Positions 32,960-44,257 of a stretch of DNA of 64,000 bases are shown here, in pieces. Source of the stretch: Adiantum capillus-veneris (taxonomy: Eukaryota; Streptophyta; Polypodiopsida; Polypodiales; Pteridaceae); NCBI GenBank assembly GCA_014529385.2, contig CM043968.1, positions 30,415,013 to 30,479,012 on the forward strand, written 5' to 3'. The position numbers and the translations under genes were made by a program. The notes below the pieces were generated by a model. That model did no database searches, was not told the origin of the DNA, and saw nothing but the letters and a program-made list of their open reading frames with translations. Position 1 is the first letter of the stretch. Every line of letters starts with the position of its first letter.

Positions 32960-33355
32960 TCGGGTGCCTATTTTATTGAAACGCTAAAGATTATTTTGAG
33001 GTCACTGAATGGTTTCAGAGTTGTTGCCCTATCTTCTGATATTTTGTAGGTAGTGTGTGGCATCACATACCCTATTGTGGGAATAAATATCGTTTTTGCA
33101 AATTGACTTGACCTTTTTTACCGTATTACATCACCTACTAGTAAGATTGATTTGTTTTTTAGTGTAGATGCCTATCTTACTGAATCGGCTAAAAGTTATT
33201 TTGAATTTTTTGAATATTGACTTTGGATATGTTGCGCTATCTTCTGATATTCTGTAGAAATTGAGTGGCATCACATACCGGATTGTGGTAGTAAAAAGCT
33301 GGTTTCAAATTTACTTGATCTTTTTTTACATCACATGCTGGGAAGATTAGTGAAA
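32960..33355 (+). repeat. Diverged tandem duplication of about 195 bp in the pseudo-LTR
   Basis: Two successive units share, in order, GCCTATYTTAYTGAA, TTATTTTGA, CTATCTTCTGATATT, TGGCATCACATACC, CTTGA..TTTTTTAC and CATCAC. The right pseudo-LTR has the same pair at about 46220-46580, with a deletion of about 45 bp in its first unit. Confidence 0.8.
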
Positions 33356-34600
33356 GTTTCTGGTGGCTTATCACTGATTCAATGTAATGATAGATTTCTG
33401 CTGGCCATGGTTGGTTTGACCCTCGGCTATTCAATAAAATATGCTTGCCATCATCTGCTCGCTTCTTATTCTCACTCAAGTATATATGAACTGGTCTTTA
33501 CCTATCATCTTGTAGTATATACAACAAAAGATTCTAGTGGGTTGGTTTAAAAGGTTCTCGATACTGTGAGGAATGTCATATATTTCCCTTTAGCTGATCG
33601 TGGCTGGTTACTCTTATGTCATTTCTTTCTCGGACGAGCTATGAGCTGGCTCTAGGGACTGAGTCGTCTAGGGTATTGTGGTATGAAATACAATTTATAG
33701 CTGGCTTGGGCTGCAGTATGTCAGACATGACATAATAACATAGATATTTCTTGATAAAGGAAGTGAATATAACTAAAAAAAAGGGGGAGCTCTGGTTTGT
33801 AAATTGGTAAATTCTTAGATGTTTTTTTTGGGATATCTCAACTTGTTTATAAAAGGGTTCTTGAAGTAGGATCTGTTCAAAAAGATTGTTTTTTCTATAC
33901 TTCAAACTACAAGGAAGAGGTGGTCCTTAATAGACTGAGATCAGGCTCGAGATTACTTGTGCCTACCTCTATAGAGTGAAATTCTCTCCAATCTGATTAA
34001 AGCAGAAGCTTCCTTTTTTCTTAATCTCCCTAAAAAACTCTTAGAATCGTAGCTTTGGCAAAAAAGTTTTTTTTAAAAAATATAATCGAGAAATAACCAG
34101 ATATATAGCTGCTCTATGGGGTTTTCACTTTCCTTTATTAGATTGGCAAAAAAGCTAGGGAACTTTTTTTCTAAAAGAACAAAATACAAGTTAAGAACTG
34201 TGTGTTTTTTTTATGGTGACATAGATAACAACTGGGATGCCCAACATCACCTACGTACAGTGACATGCTAACAAATTGTTTTCTTGTGGCTATGGGTGCA
34301 GGTGAGGGCTACCTTCTTTGATTAAAACATTCTGTTCTTAACGTATGGCGGATCTCTTACCGTGATGCAAAATTTCCCAGACTGTGGGATTGCAGTTTCC
34401 CGCGCTGTATTCTGTTATCTTCATTACCTTGTACAAAATTTATTTTCAATTGCAAATAAATTATTGCACAAATCCATTGTATGATTCTAGAATTGTTGGT
34501 TTGTGAACATGTAGTGTTCGTTTGCGTATATTTATAGATTTAGAACTGCTACACATACAATAAATGCAAAAGAGAGATTTACTTGGTTGTTGATCTCTCT

Positions 34601-35017
34601 CAGACAATAACTCTAGAAATAAAAATGCCTATTATAGTATAATTTATTATACTTTAGTAGGCTGGGGTGCTATCACACAGTCTTAGTGGTTCTTTTTGAC
34701 CTGACTGGTGAAAGGCTGCTAGCACGACCAATCCACTCTATATTCGCGATTCTTGTTCTCACTTTACTTTAATTACTATCATTTCAGTAGTTATTACGTT
34801 TGTTTTACCAGACAATAACTCTAGAAATAAAAATGCCTATTACAGTATAATTTATTATACTTTAGTAGGCTGGGGTGCTATCACACAGTCTTAGTGGTTC
34901 TTTTTGACCTGACTGGTGAAAGGCTGCTAGCACAACCAGTCCACTCTATATTCGCGATTCTTGTTCTCACTTTACTTTAATTACTATCATTTCACTAGTT
35001 ATTACGTCTATTTTACC
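34601..35017 (+). repeat. 208-bp tandem duplication at the start of the internal region
   Basis: Two near-identical units, 34601-34808 and 34809-35017, starting CAGACAATAACTCTAGAAAT and ending TTATTACGTYTRTTTTACCAG. It lies between the left pseudo-LTR and ORF1 and is absent beyond the right pseudo-LTR. Each unit ends in a pyrimidine-rich CAG like a splice acceptor. Confidence 0.93.
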
Positions 35018-36612
35018 AGGTTGTGGGAAAGCTCACTGCAAGAATTAAGGTCTGCTCTGACCCAGAGAAGAGAGCTATGATTTTGGAGAAGTTATGACTT
35101 GCTAAAGAAATAGAAAATACCTTCCCTAATATCTCTCTTAGGATTAGGCCTTATCTACATAGGGCTGTAAAATTCAAAAAGATGTAACTCTATGTATTAG
35201 ATCCTCTGATCTACTCATCTCTTCCAAAATTATGGAAATGTAACTACTGTTATTTTTGCAGATTGTTTTCCTTTCCCAAGGGCTCGCTCTTTCTATGGAA
35301 CGCCTTTCCCTTGCTTCTCTTCTTGTACTGAAATGTATACAAGACAAGGATGCCTCTTCCTTGATTTTTGATGCTTCGAAGGAGTCTAGTATGTCTCTTG
35401 TCCAACTTATTTCATTTGACCTCTGGGTAAAATTTCTAGATCTTGTCGTTAAGAATAAATCTGATGGTATCAACCTTCTGATGGAATTTACTTCTAACTT
35501 GGCTGGTCTTTCCAAAGCCCATATTCAGGACTTAGCATCATTCTCCTCCAAAGGCTCTGAACTATCCAATCTTCTTAGGAAATTCTGCGGGCTTAGTCCC
35601 ATCTTTGTTACAGCTCCCTCGACACCTATAGTCCCTCCACCTAATAGCCTCTTTTGCAGAAATACAGCTGCATTGGAAGCTGTAAAAGAATTTCAGAAGA
35701 ACCTTTGTTCACTTAGTGAAGCTTCGCTTTGGATATGGTACCGAAAGTCTCTAGGGCCTTTCCTTTTTACCATCATGGCAGATTGAAGTAGAATCCTTGG
35801 GGGTAGAGTATAGGCTATGGATGTTCCCAAATAAAGGGTTTCTTGCACCCATTTCTATGGAGACTTGGGTGTTCCTTGCCAACCTGGCCCCTGCAACTAT
35901 TGAAGAATGCAAACTTAAAGTTCTTAAGGGGATTCAACTCTTGGATAAAGGGGATCTGATTAAAGCTCCCTTCAATATGAGTTTCCTTGATGATAAACAA
36001 TGTAGTTCGAATACAGGTTTATATGCAAGAACCAAAGGAGTTATGACCTTTAGTAAAAATAATGCTAAGTACTACACTGAGACAGTGTGGAATGTGTCCA
36101 AAACTTACCTTAAGTGTGCTTGCAGATTTTTAGACCCCAAAGCTGCCTGTGAGTCAAACATCATTTGGTTTGACCACGCTATTTGGTATGCCCTCAACAA
36201 TCTGCCTGGTATCTTTCCTGACAAAGCAGAATAATTTCACCTTTCCCTCTTTTTCTCATGGCTTGGTGGACAAGCTAAGGATATGGTCTTAGCTCAAATC
36301 ACCTTTATTCAGTACAGATCAATTATGTGTGACACACTTGAAGAGCTTGGTTCTGATGGGTGTGATACTCTGCTAACCATGTATGGCGGCTTTAAAGGAA
36401 TCAAAAGTATGGTTGGGCAAATCAAGCCTAATATTGAAGATGATGAATCTCAAGTTTCCAAACGACCTAACACTCCTGTCTCTCCAACGGCCTCTTACAC
36501 CTCTTTCTTAACTCCCTCCTCGAGTGAATCTATTTTTGGGAGAGGGAGAGGTAGAAGTTATGTTAGAGGAAGAGGTAGAAACCTACCAATCAGAAACCTT
36601 TTGGATATGTGA
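35018..36612 (+). pseudogene. Gag-like ORF1 of the Penelope-like element
   Basis: A series of frames on the + strand. 35021-35183 reads VVGKLTARIKVCSDPEKRAM with one stop. 35256-35786 is helical and leucine-rich (SLASLLVLKCIQDKDASSLIF, LVQLISFDLWVKFLDLVV). A frameshift leads to 35797-36234 (WVFLANLAPATIEECKLKVLKGIQLLD), and after one TAA comes 36235-36612 (FSWLGGQAKDMVLAQITFIQY). The C-terminus is Ser/Thr/Pro-rich and ends with GRGRGRSYVRGRGRN, an RG-type RNA-binding tail. In another frame just beyond is MCKNEGTHVEDF, possibly a decayed zinc knuckle. The layout is like a retroelement nucleocapsid protein. No GIY-YIG motif was seen. Confidence 0.55.
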
Positions 36613-36891
36613 TGTGCAAGAACGAAGGAACGCATGTCGAAGACTTTACCTACCTCCAAAGGAAGAAACGTGTAATAAGATAATCTCACATTCCTTGTTT
36701 ACTAGCAAGATTTTGGACTTCTTTACTTCCCAAGCTATTTTCTCAGAATGTTTTGGACATATTTTTGGATCTAATCTGTTACTTAATGATGTGATGTTTC
36801 GATGGAAGTACTCGCCACCTATCAAGAATCTTTTTTACTGAACTAATTTTCTCCAGAATAAAGTGCTTCTCTTTCCTGTCATCTATTTCAG

Positions 36892-37006
36892 AAATTATGT
36901 AAAAGTTTCACTAACTTTGAATTACATGTTTGTACTTCTAACTTAGAAATCATTTTTGATCCACAAGTAAGGAGCCTCTTAAATAAAGGCTTGAATCATA
37001 TACCTC
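36892..37006 (+). pseudogene. 5' fragment of the Penelope-like RT gene
   Basis: An open frame ending LLNKGLNHIP just before the nested LTR element. The L-x-K-G-L-x-x-x-P motif is typical of the region ahead of the fingers in Penelope-like RTs. With one copy of the target duplication removed, the frame continues without a break into 42403. A stop at about 36859-36861 lies upstream in the same frame, so the start codon or an intron remains unresolved (TATTTCAG at 36884-36891 could be an acceptor). Confidence 0.65.
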
Positions 37007-37182
37007 TGTCAGGACAAGGGTCCTACGGGGCAAGGCCCAACCTAGGGGGTCAGGGACCTAGGCCAAGGGCCTGGACTGGACCAGTGCGGACTGGGGATCC
37101 GCTTAGGGCAAGTGCTAGGAGCTAGCCTATATAAGGGGCGGTAGGGAGGAGGATCCTATGTTCGAGTTCCCGTGTCCTTTCA
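37007..37182 (+). repeat. 5' LTR (176 bp) of the nested element
   Basis: Starts TGTCAGGACAAGGGTCCTAC and ends GTGTCCTTTCA. A CTATATAAGG TATA box lies at about 37126-37135. Confidence 0.93.
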
Positions 37183-37185
37183 CAC

Positions 37186-37200
37186 TGGTATCAGAGCTCA
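37186..37200 (+). promoter_or_regulatory. Primer-binding site, initiator tRNA-Met type
   Basis: TGGTATCAGAGCTCA, 3 bases after the LTR; the classic plant tRNA-iMet-complementary primer site. Confidence 0.9.
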
Positions 37201-40200
37201 GGGGGAGGGGAGAGCCAAGGAGGAGGGGAAACGACTCTCTCTCTTTAGGTCTCTCTCTCTCTTTCGATCAAAGAAGAAGGCAATCCCTCTCTCTCTCTCT
37301 CTCTCTTCATGGAAGCTCCGACAGGAAGGGGACGAGCAACAAGCTTTGGAAGAAGCTTGGCGTTCTTGTTTTCTCTCAGAATCAAAGTGTCTTTTCTCTC
37401 TCTATCTCTCGGAATTGAGATGCTCGCGGGGCAGCCCCTGCAGACTCGAAGGGAGCAAGGGTTTAGGAGGAGGGCTGATTGTGGCATCGGTGCAAAACAC
37501 CCCGCTTTTGGGCTTGACGGATGCGCGAGGCCTTGCTGGGGATTATCCGTCTCTGTGGCGGGTGCACTCAAGCAACAACCGCGGCATGCTGAGCAGTTCT
37601 TGCATCTTGACGCCGCCTGTGAAGAAACCATGGTGCTGTAGTTTGTTTTCCACACACATGGGCGCCCAAACCCTTAGGGTTGGTGGCCAAACTGAATTTT
37701 TTTGAAGGTTTAGGGGTGGGTACCCACAGCAGGGATCCCCCCTTCTGCTCGAGAACGAACGAGATTGTTTTCCAGGCACCGTACGCTTGTGGTGGACTCC
37801 AAAGGTGGCATGCATGGTTTCTCTTGGCCGGGAGAAGATACAGGCCGTGGGCATGGCCCACTGAAGACACAAGCCGACAAGGATGAAGTTCGACTAGAGA
37901 AGGGTCCGTGGGAAGTAGGGCTTCTCCATAAACTGGGAGGAGGAAGCCGCGAAGCACTTACTGTGACAACACTGTGCATGGCTTTGTAATGGTTTTCAAT
38001 CTCTTGAAATGCTATTGGATGCATGACCTTTGGGAAATATTCCGACACGGATGGACATGTTTCCCCTACGGTTTACGCTGTTCGACCTGGACTTCTAAGA
38101 GTTGGTAAGCAAGTAGACTTTAATATTTTCAATGATAACTTCTTTGAATCTCGCAGATCTATCTGCATTATACGCACAACAAGAAAAGCATGGAGCAATT
38201 TGAGCAAGTTCAGGTCTACAGTTATAGCTATCAAATTCCCAGTTTTGGTTTGGAAATTTTTGATCCTCGGCAATGTTTGCTCCTCCGGGTCAGGCAAGGA
38301 TTATGCCATACTGGTACAGGCAAGGCCTGTGGCATTTACGGTGCCAATATTTGGCAAGGACAACCCCACTGATTACACTTTCACGAAGTTGTAAACCAAG
38401 TTTTCTAGGACATGGCTCCTCGACCAGTTGTTTGTCATTGTTGAAATCAGGCAACAACAGGATCTTCCCATTCTCAACAAGCGTGCTTAGACGAGTTTTC
38501 TATGCAATACTGGGAGCAGAGCTCCATTTACAAATCCTTAGGATTACAATAGTCCAGTCAATCAGGTACAAGGTACATACTTTGCATGAATTTTTTTTTT
38601 TTTTTTTTCACTACATAATACAATTCGACATGGTCAAGTAAGCTGTGAATGCCCTTGTCAACTGACAAGCGTATCTGGTTGCTATTCGCATCAAAACTAC
38701 ATGAGAACTCATGTGAAGCAAGGCTTCCTTTTGATATTTGGCATTGCGTTTTCCACAGTATGGAATATGCTTTTAACATACGAACTGGGAAACAATTGCC
38801 ATAATTTTACATTCCATGCATGTGTATATGATACATATGCTAACTCCCGTGCATAGTTCATCTGGCTATGCGCCGGAATCAAACAAACTACCAGCAACCT
38901 GAACTCCATATGCTGTTAAGGGAAGCAAGGCTTCCAATTTGACATCTTGCATTGACATTTTCTCGTCTGGCTTACGCTATGAGCATAAAACCTTGGAGGA
39001 ATTTGTCAGTTTGTTAGCATGTTCTTTTATTACATGCCAAGAGGGTGTATATGATATACACGAGGACTCTCTCTTGTGCAGTAGCTATGGCTATCAACCA
39101 TCTTCCAACGAGTTTTTTCCTTCAGAATTTCACGACAGCTGGTTCCAACGGGATGACCAGGTTAGACAATTGTAAGTTTTACTTGTTTTTCATGTTTTCA
39201 CATTTATTCTAGAAAATGTTGTGCAAAGCAAAGTGCTTTGACATTTTTACGTGAAGCCAGCAAGGAACTTTTTAGGTCTCACATTTGCGGCCATCGCTCT
39301 CAACGAGGGCTTACAATTCTGCATGCAAGGCATGCTGGTTGGGTGAATTTAACTCTACCGCCTCACGAATTACGCTTCCGCTATCACACTCGCAACTCTC
39401 TCAAGGACACGATAAGTGATGGATTGTTTAGTATGGTTTTTGATTGCTGTAAGCACGCCATAACATTCAAAGGAACCTAAAAATAGGACTGATTTCACAA
39501 GAAAAGTGCCATATTTAAGTCATTTTTGTACAGTCACGTCCCCTACACGATAAGTGCAACAAGATGTGACTTGTGTTTTCTATTACATCTCTCGATGTGA
39601 GCATGATATAGCCAGATTATTGCATGCTTATAGGATAAGCTGCACGCTATGCATAAGATGCACACAAGCAGGGGTGCAGTACATACAAGGCAGTAACTTA
39701 AGGAAAGTTCCTCAGTCCAACATGCTCTCTTTCTCTCTCTTTCTTATTTCTCTCATAGAATAATGAAAACTTCTACGACGCTTTTTAACATGTTTGTTTG
39801 AAAGTCAGCTTGAGCCAAGGTGCTCTAACTCTCAGCTAGACATAGGGCAAGATGCCATCTAAATTAGTCTTCATTGGTTCTTTCATTGAACACTAATTGC
39901 CATCAGGGCTATGAGCCACACACGTGACTACCAGTCATTGTCGGATCTCGGGTATGACCCAACGGTTGAAATTCCTTCAAGAACATGTTCTTCTGATCAA
40001 ATAGATCTACCCAGTGGAATACACAGTGAACACCTCGAAGTTAATGGACAAGCAAGCGTCTTGTCATTACGGATATTTAGGGTGTCATTTTTGCACTCCA
40101 TGTTTTTAGTGCGACGCTCAAGTGAGTTTTTGATAATCTTAAACTTACATCAACTGATCTATACCACAGAGTCTAGAGGTAGCAACCAGCATGGCTGTTC

Positions 40201-42213
40201 ATACGAGCTACGCATCTCACTTGTGGGGATCTCTTGCTCTCTCTATAGCACTACGAGTGTCTATGATACTACAGTTTCAGGGTAAGACCCAGCGGGTGTT
40301 TACTAAATCATCCCATAGGCATTGAGGATCACAGTTTGATCTATCCCAGTTGTACTTTCAAGGAAAGAAGTCCGCAATCTACTAAGGGATCGTGGACAAA
40401 TTCAACTTTCAAGTTGATTCCCATCATTTTTATATATGGTTGACTATGTTGGTTACCGTTACCTACTCATCGAGCAGTTTCTACAAAGGGTCTTACCAAA
40501 GGGCTTGACTACGTAGATTGCAACAGCAACACCCAGGGTTTCCGGTGCAATGTTGCTTGTTTTTTCACACGTGGACGACGTGTTCCTCTGTATTTGAATA
40601 CGGGTAAGTGAACATTCAGTTCAATCTTCAGGTACGCATCTATTGATTTGGTATTATTCCAATTTTTAGTATGCATTTCTTGATTTTTATAAGTCATTTA
40701 AAGATGCTTGAATATTTCAGGGCCATGCCAAGGGCATGTCAAAACAAGTATTTTGGGCCGTAGTGTCCAATGTACATTATGCTGTTACGAACCTATATGT
40801 CAGGTTCAATTTGGCACATGCTGTCACATGGGATACAACATGGTCTAGGAACTCAAGGAGTTAGGTTTAGCCAGTGTGGAGCAAGGCTAATGAGGGTCCC
40901 TCTCACTCCCATCATAGAGTGTTTGCAATTTGCTCCACACAATAGTACATATTGTACTTGAAGGATGTTCTTTTTTACACATCCTTACATGAGACATATT
41001 TCACATGTGGAAAATATGAGTCTCTGGACTGACACTGGTGCCATTATTTCAAGTATGTGTCACGACAAAGTCCCTAGGTGCTGGTCACATCTGCTTTCTA
41101 GACCATTTTTAGCACGGCGTATCAGGAGAAATTTCGTGGCCAGAAATTGTCAGATACTTAGAATGACTTGTTAAGGTACAAGTACTGCTAACCAACATTA
41201 CAGATGGTTGTTTATACATATAGCAAGGCTATAAGTTGTTAATGAAAAAGTTTCATTGTCTGTACCTAGCAGTGATCAATGTTTCACCTTCTATTGTGAT
41301 TCAGACATTTCAGCAAGGCTTGCAAAAGATTACAACTAACAGTATTTAGTTTCTTTTCAGAACTATTTACATTCATTTTAATGTGTGCTAGGTGCATCAC
41401 ATGTGCCATAAGCATTGGCAAGGATCATTATGGATATACAGGTTCGGGTTAGTTTTTGCTAAATGCATGCACATTAGGTGTTATGGGCCCTAGTGTTTAG
41501 CATCCTCAGGTTGTTGCTTATGAAGCATTTTGTACTCTATGTGCACTCTCTCTATAAGATAACTTTTGGGTCTACTAATCACCAATAGAGGTCATGGCTC
41601 GGTTTGGGCGTTTGTAGATTTTTTTAAAGTTACCCACGACGGTTATACACTACTGTGGTTCCCCGTTTACCAGTCATCTGGGACGACTGTCTGTAAACCG
41701 TGAGGAAAACACACTTCAATACTATCAGTTATCCAAGGAGACAGGTAGATTACAAAGAGCAATCTTGTGCTAAATGATCTGCTAAGAGCATACGTTACCA
41801 CAACGCATTTCTGAATAGATGATTTTCTCCCTATTCTAGAATTTTCTTAAGTATGATTTTTGACTTTGAACACCTCTTGTGGTGGGGTTGGAGATTGTGT
41901 CAATACTTTCATACGTCAAGGACTTACCAAGTGTGCTGACAAAGTATGCCTTTGGAAAACTCTTAGTTGTGGTTACTCCTTTTAAAGTACTCAAGTGAGT
42001 TATAAATGGAGTTACCATTTAGACCCAAGTGGTTGCAAACGGACAACAATGTTGAAAATCAAGATGTTGCTCTTGGTTTCATTGAACCTCCTCACTGCAC
42101 CAATTATCGGTCATACAGACAATTGGCTCACTTATGGGATGTGAGTAAAGAAAACATCAGTATTCTTAAGAAGATATTACTACTTGTGTTTTCGAGGATG
42201 AAAACTCTTCCTT
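37201..42213 (+). other. Interior of the nested element, no recognised proteins
   Basis: 37200-38000 is GC-richer with CT-simple repeats (CTCTCTCT at about 37229-37303). The longest + frames (37172-37705, 37309-37641, 38023-38394, 39911-40285) are under 180 residues and match nothing I recognise. From about 38580 there is a T18 tract, then AT-rich DNA. It could hold captured host sequence, but no exon could be named. Confidence 0.5.
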
Positions 42214-42226
42214 AAGGGGGGAGTAA
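42214..42226 (+). promoter_or_regulatory. Polypurine tract of the nested element
   Basis: AAGGGGGGAGTAA directly before the 3' LTR. Confidence 0.85.
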
Positions 42227-42402
42227 TGTCAGGACAAGGGTCCTACGGGACAAGGCCCAACCTAGGGGGTCAGGGACCTAGGCCAAGGGCCTGGAGTGGA
42301 CAAGTGCGGACTGGGGATCCACTTAGGGCAAGTGCTAGGAGCTAGCCTATATAAGGGGTGGTAGGCAGGAGGATCCTATGTTCCAATCCCCTTGTCCTTT
42401 CA
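42227..42402 (+). repeat. 3' LTR (176 bp) of the nested element
   Basis: Pairs with 37007-37182; about ten substitutions, four of them clustered in the last 25 bp. Confidence 0.93.
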
Positions 42403-43990
42403 ACCTCCCTTTCCACTAAATCCTCAGATCGCCTTATTGGCTCTACTTGAATGCCTGGCCGAATTGGCCTTAAAACTCCAACTGGAGGAGGAAGTTCACA
42501 TTCAACTTACCGTAACACTCAAAGAAATTTTATGGAAAAAGATCAGTCTTATGCCGCAAGTATGGCTAAGTATTGATACTACCTGGCTTATGCCTAAAAT
42601 TAAGACCTCTATTTCTGACTCTAAGGAGAAATGGCTTATTATTGGGCTAGATAAAGCCTCAAATACTGTGTCCTTTATATGTAAAAGATTAGCATATGAA
42701 GCCGCCTATTCAAGACTCAATAGTAAGGATTTTCTTAAACTTGAGACCTCTCCACTTAGTACAACTACACTATTAAATAATGAATTATCGGGACTTGGTT
42801 ATTGTCCTAACCTTCTGAAAATTCCTATACTATTCCCAACTTATAAGAATCATAAGCATAAATTTAGATTGATTTTTGACGCATCCAATAGCATGTTCTC
42901 TTGTGTTACAAACGACATCACCTACTGCTTAAATTTTGTTCTACTAGAAATTGAAGCTATCTGTGCCATCAAGCATAGTGATCTAAAAAGATTTAGAAAT
43001 ATAAATTATTACCCATTTTGGGTTATAAAAAACGCAGCTGAGGTGTCTATCAACCTCCTAGAAAACATTTTCTCTATCTTTACGGCAGACATAACTCAGT
43101 GTTATGAAAATATCCCACTAAATGGACCTTATGGGATTTTTGATACCCTATCTAATCTTATAAGGATTGCCTTTTCTCACAGAAAGAAACTAGGGTATAC
43201 ATGCATCTCACTAAAAAGGAATAAAGGATGGGTGAAAAATTCTAATAAGTCTACACTTTTAGTCTTTAAAGAGGATGATTTATATAAGTATATCTTTTGG
43301 CTACTTAATAATTGTTGTATCCAAGTAGGTGATACCTACTACAAACAAATTTTAGGGATCCCAATGGGATTTTCATGCTCTCCAATTATGTGTAATCTCT
43401 ATCTTTGTTACTTCGAATACCAGTGGCTCTTAAAAATAATAAATAACCCTGATAGTGCTTTGTTACTCACACACTTTGAACATTCGTTTAGATTTATGGA
43501 TGACCTGTGTAGCCTTAACAATCCCATGTTTGAGGCTACTGCTAAAGATATATATCCACCTTGCCTTAATATTGAACCTACATTCTCCGATAGAGTTCTA
43601 TGGCAAGATAAATGGGTAATTTCTAGGACTCATTTCCTGAATATTGAGTTTGTGTTGACTTCCCCTTTCTTGGGAAATTTTTATACTCGCTTTTATTGGA
43701 AAAGAGAAAAGCTCAAACTTGTATCCTCATAATTTACCAAAAGGAAAAGCAATAGACCCTTCAAGAATTCTCTACACACCTATCTAGGAATGCTTTTCCT
43801 TATAATGTATGCCTCGTCTGACAGTTTTATTGCATATGAAGAAATCAATACTTTGATTACCAAGTTCATTAATAATGGGTTTTCTAAAAAAGACCTTGTT
43901 CTGTGTATCTGCAATTCCCTAAAAAAACACAACTCGACCTACCTTAAGTTTAACTTACAGAATTTGATAAATCTCCTTAAATCAGAATAA
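42403..43990 (+). pseudogene. Penelope-like (telomerase-allied) reverse transcriptase, main part
   Basis: Continuous frame from the insertion point to 43729, one TAA at 43730-43732, then open to 43990. Visible motifs: DKASNTVSFICKRLAYE (fingers; Penelope-type DKG region), ILFPTYKNHKHKFRLIFDAS (the PKxHK-like block), TADITQCYENIP with the motif A Asp (43088-43090), YYKQILGIPMGFSCSPIMCNLYL (motif B, about 43340-43408) and FRFMDDLC (motif C Asp pair, 43499-43504). After the TAA comes SNRPFKNSLHTYLGMLF and ITKFINNGF, a conserved tail of this RT type. About 90 residues lie between motifs A and B, leaving room for an insertion in the fingers as in telomerase. The RT would copy element RNA at the target site. 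It is interrupted by the LTR element and by the stop. Confidence 0.82.
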
Positions 43991-44109
43991 ATTTAACTAT
44001 TTCATCGCATGTCGCAAAAACTTCTTGAGGTAGTAGGACCCTACTCTTTGGGGTCTACTGCCTCATAGAATATGGTGCCTCATAGAATATGGTGCCTGGG
44101 TATTGGTGG

Positions 44110-44110
<1 letters not shown>

Positions 44111-44166
<56 letters not shown>
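44111..44166. repeat. (CA)28 tract before the right pseudo-LTR
   Basis: Uninterrupted CA run, followed by AAAAGTACATGAG exactly as at the left end. Just upstream is a 17-bp tandem duplication CCTCATAGAATATGGTG. Confidence 0.95.
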
Positions 44167-44170
<4 letters not shown>

Positions 44171-44257
44171 TACATGAGTTATTTCACTTGACTCGGCTCT
44201 TGAATTGGACAAAAAAAAGCTTGGCTGGTTTTTTTTAAAAAAACGAGATCCCTTCAT

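Larger units (their letters stand above)
30917..34554 (+). repeat. Left pseudo-LTR (3.64 kb)
   Basis: Starts AAAAGTACATGAGTTATTTC after the CA tract and matches 44167-47768 throughout with scattered substitutions and small indels, ending at GAACTGCTACACA. It contains a TATA box, a small conserved ORF and an internal tandem repeat. Frameshifts relative to the right copy break the antisense frame found there. Confidence 0.93.
37007..42402 (+). mobile_element. Non-autonomous LTR retrotransposon nested in the RT gene
   Basis: LTRs of 176 bp at 37007-37182 and 42227-42402, both TG..CA, flanked by a perfect 5-bp duplication ACCTC (37002-37006 and 42403-42407). A TGGTATCAGAGC primer site follows the 5' LTR, and a purine tract AAGGGGGGAGTAA precedes the 3' LTR. 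The LTRs differ at about 10 of 176 positions. The 5-kb interior has no recognisable gag, protease, RT, RNase H or integrase. The only trace is a short frame ending FEDENSSLRGE* before the purine tract, like the C-terminal tail of plant gypsy polyproteins. It must have moved with proteins from a related element. Confidence 0.9.

Noticed and set aside
37158-38048. Cluster of overlapping frames up to 177 residues on both strands
   Set aside because: GC-richer, stop-poor leader DNA of the nested LTR element; no frame shows a family motif or a start preference.
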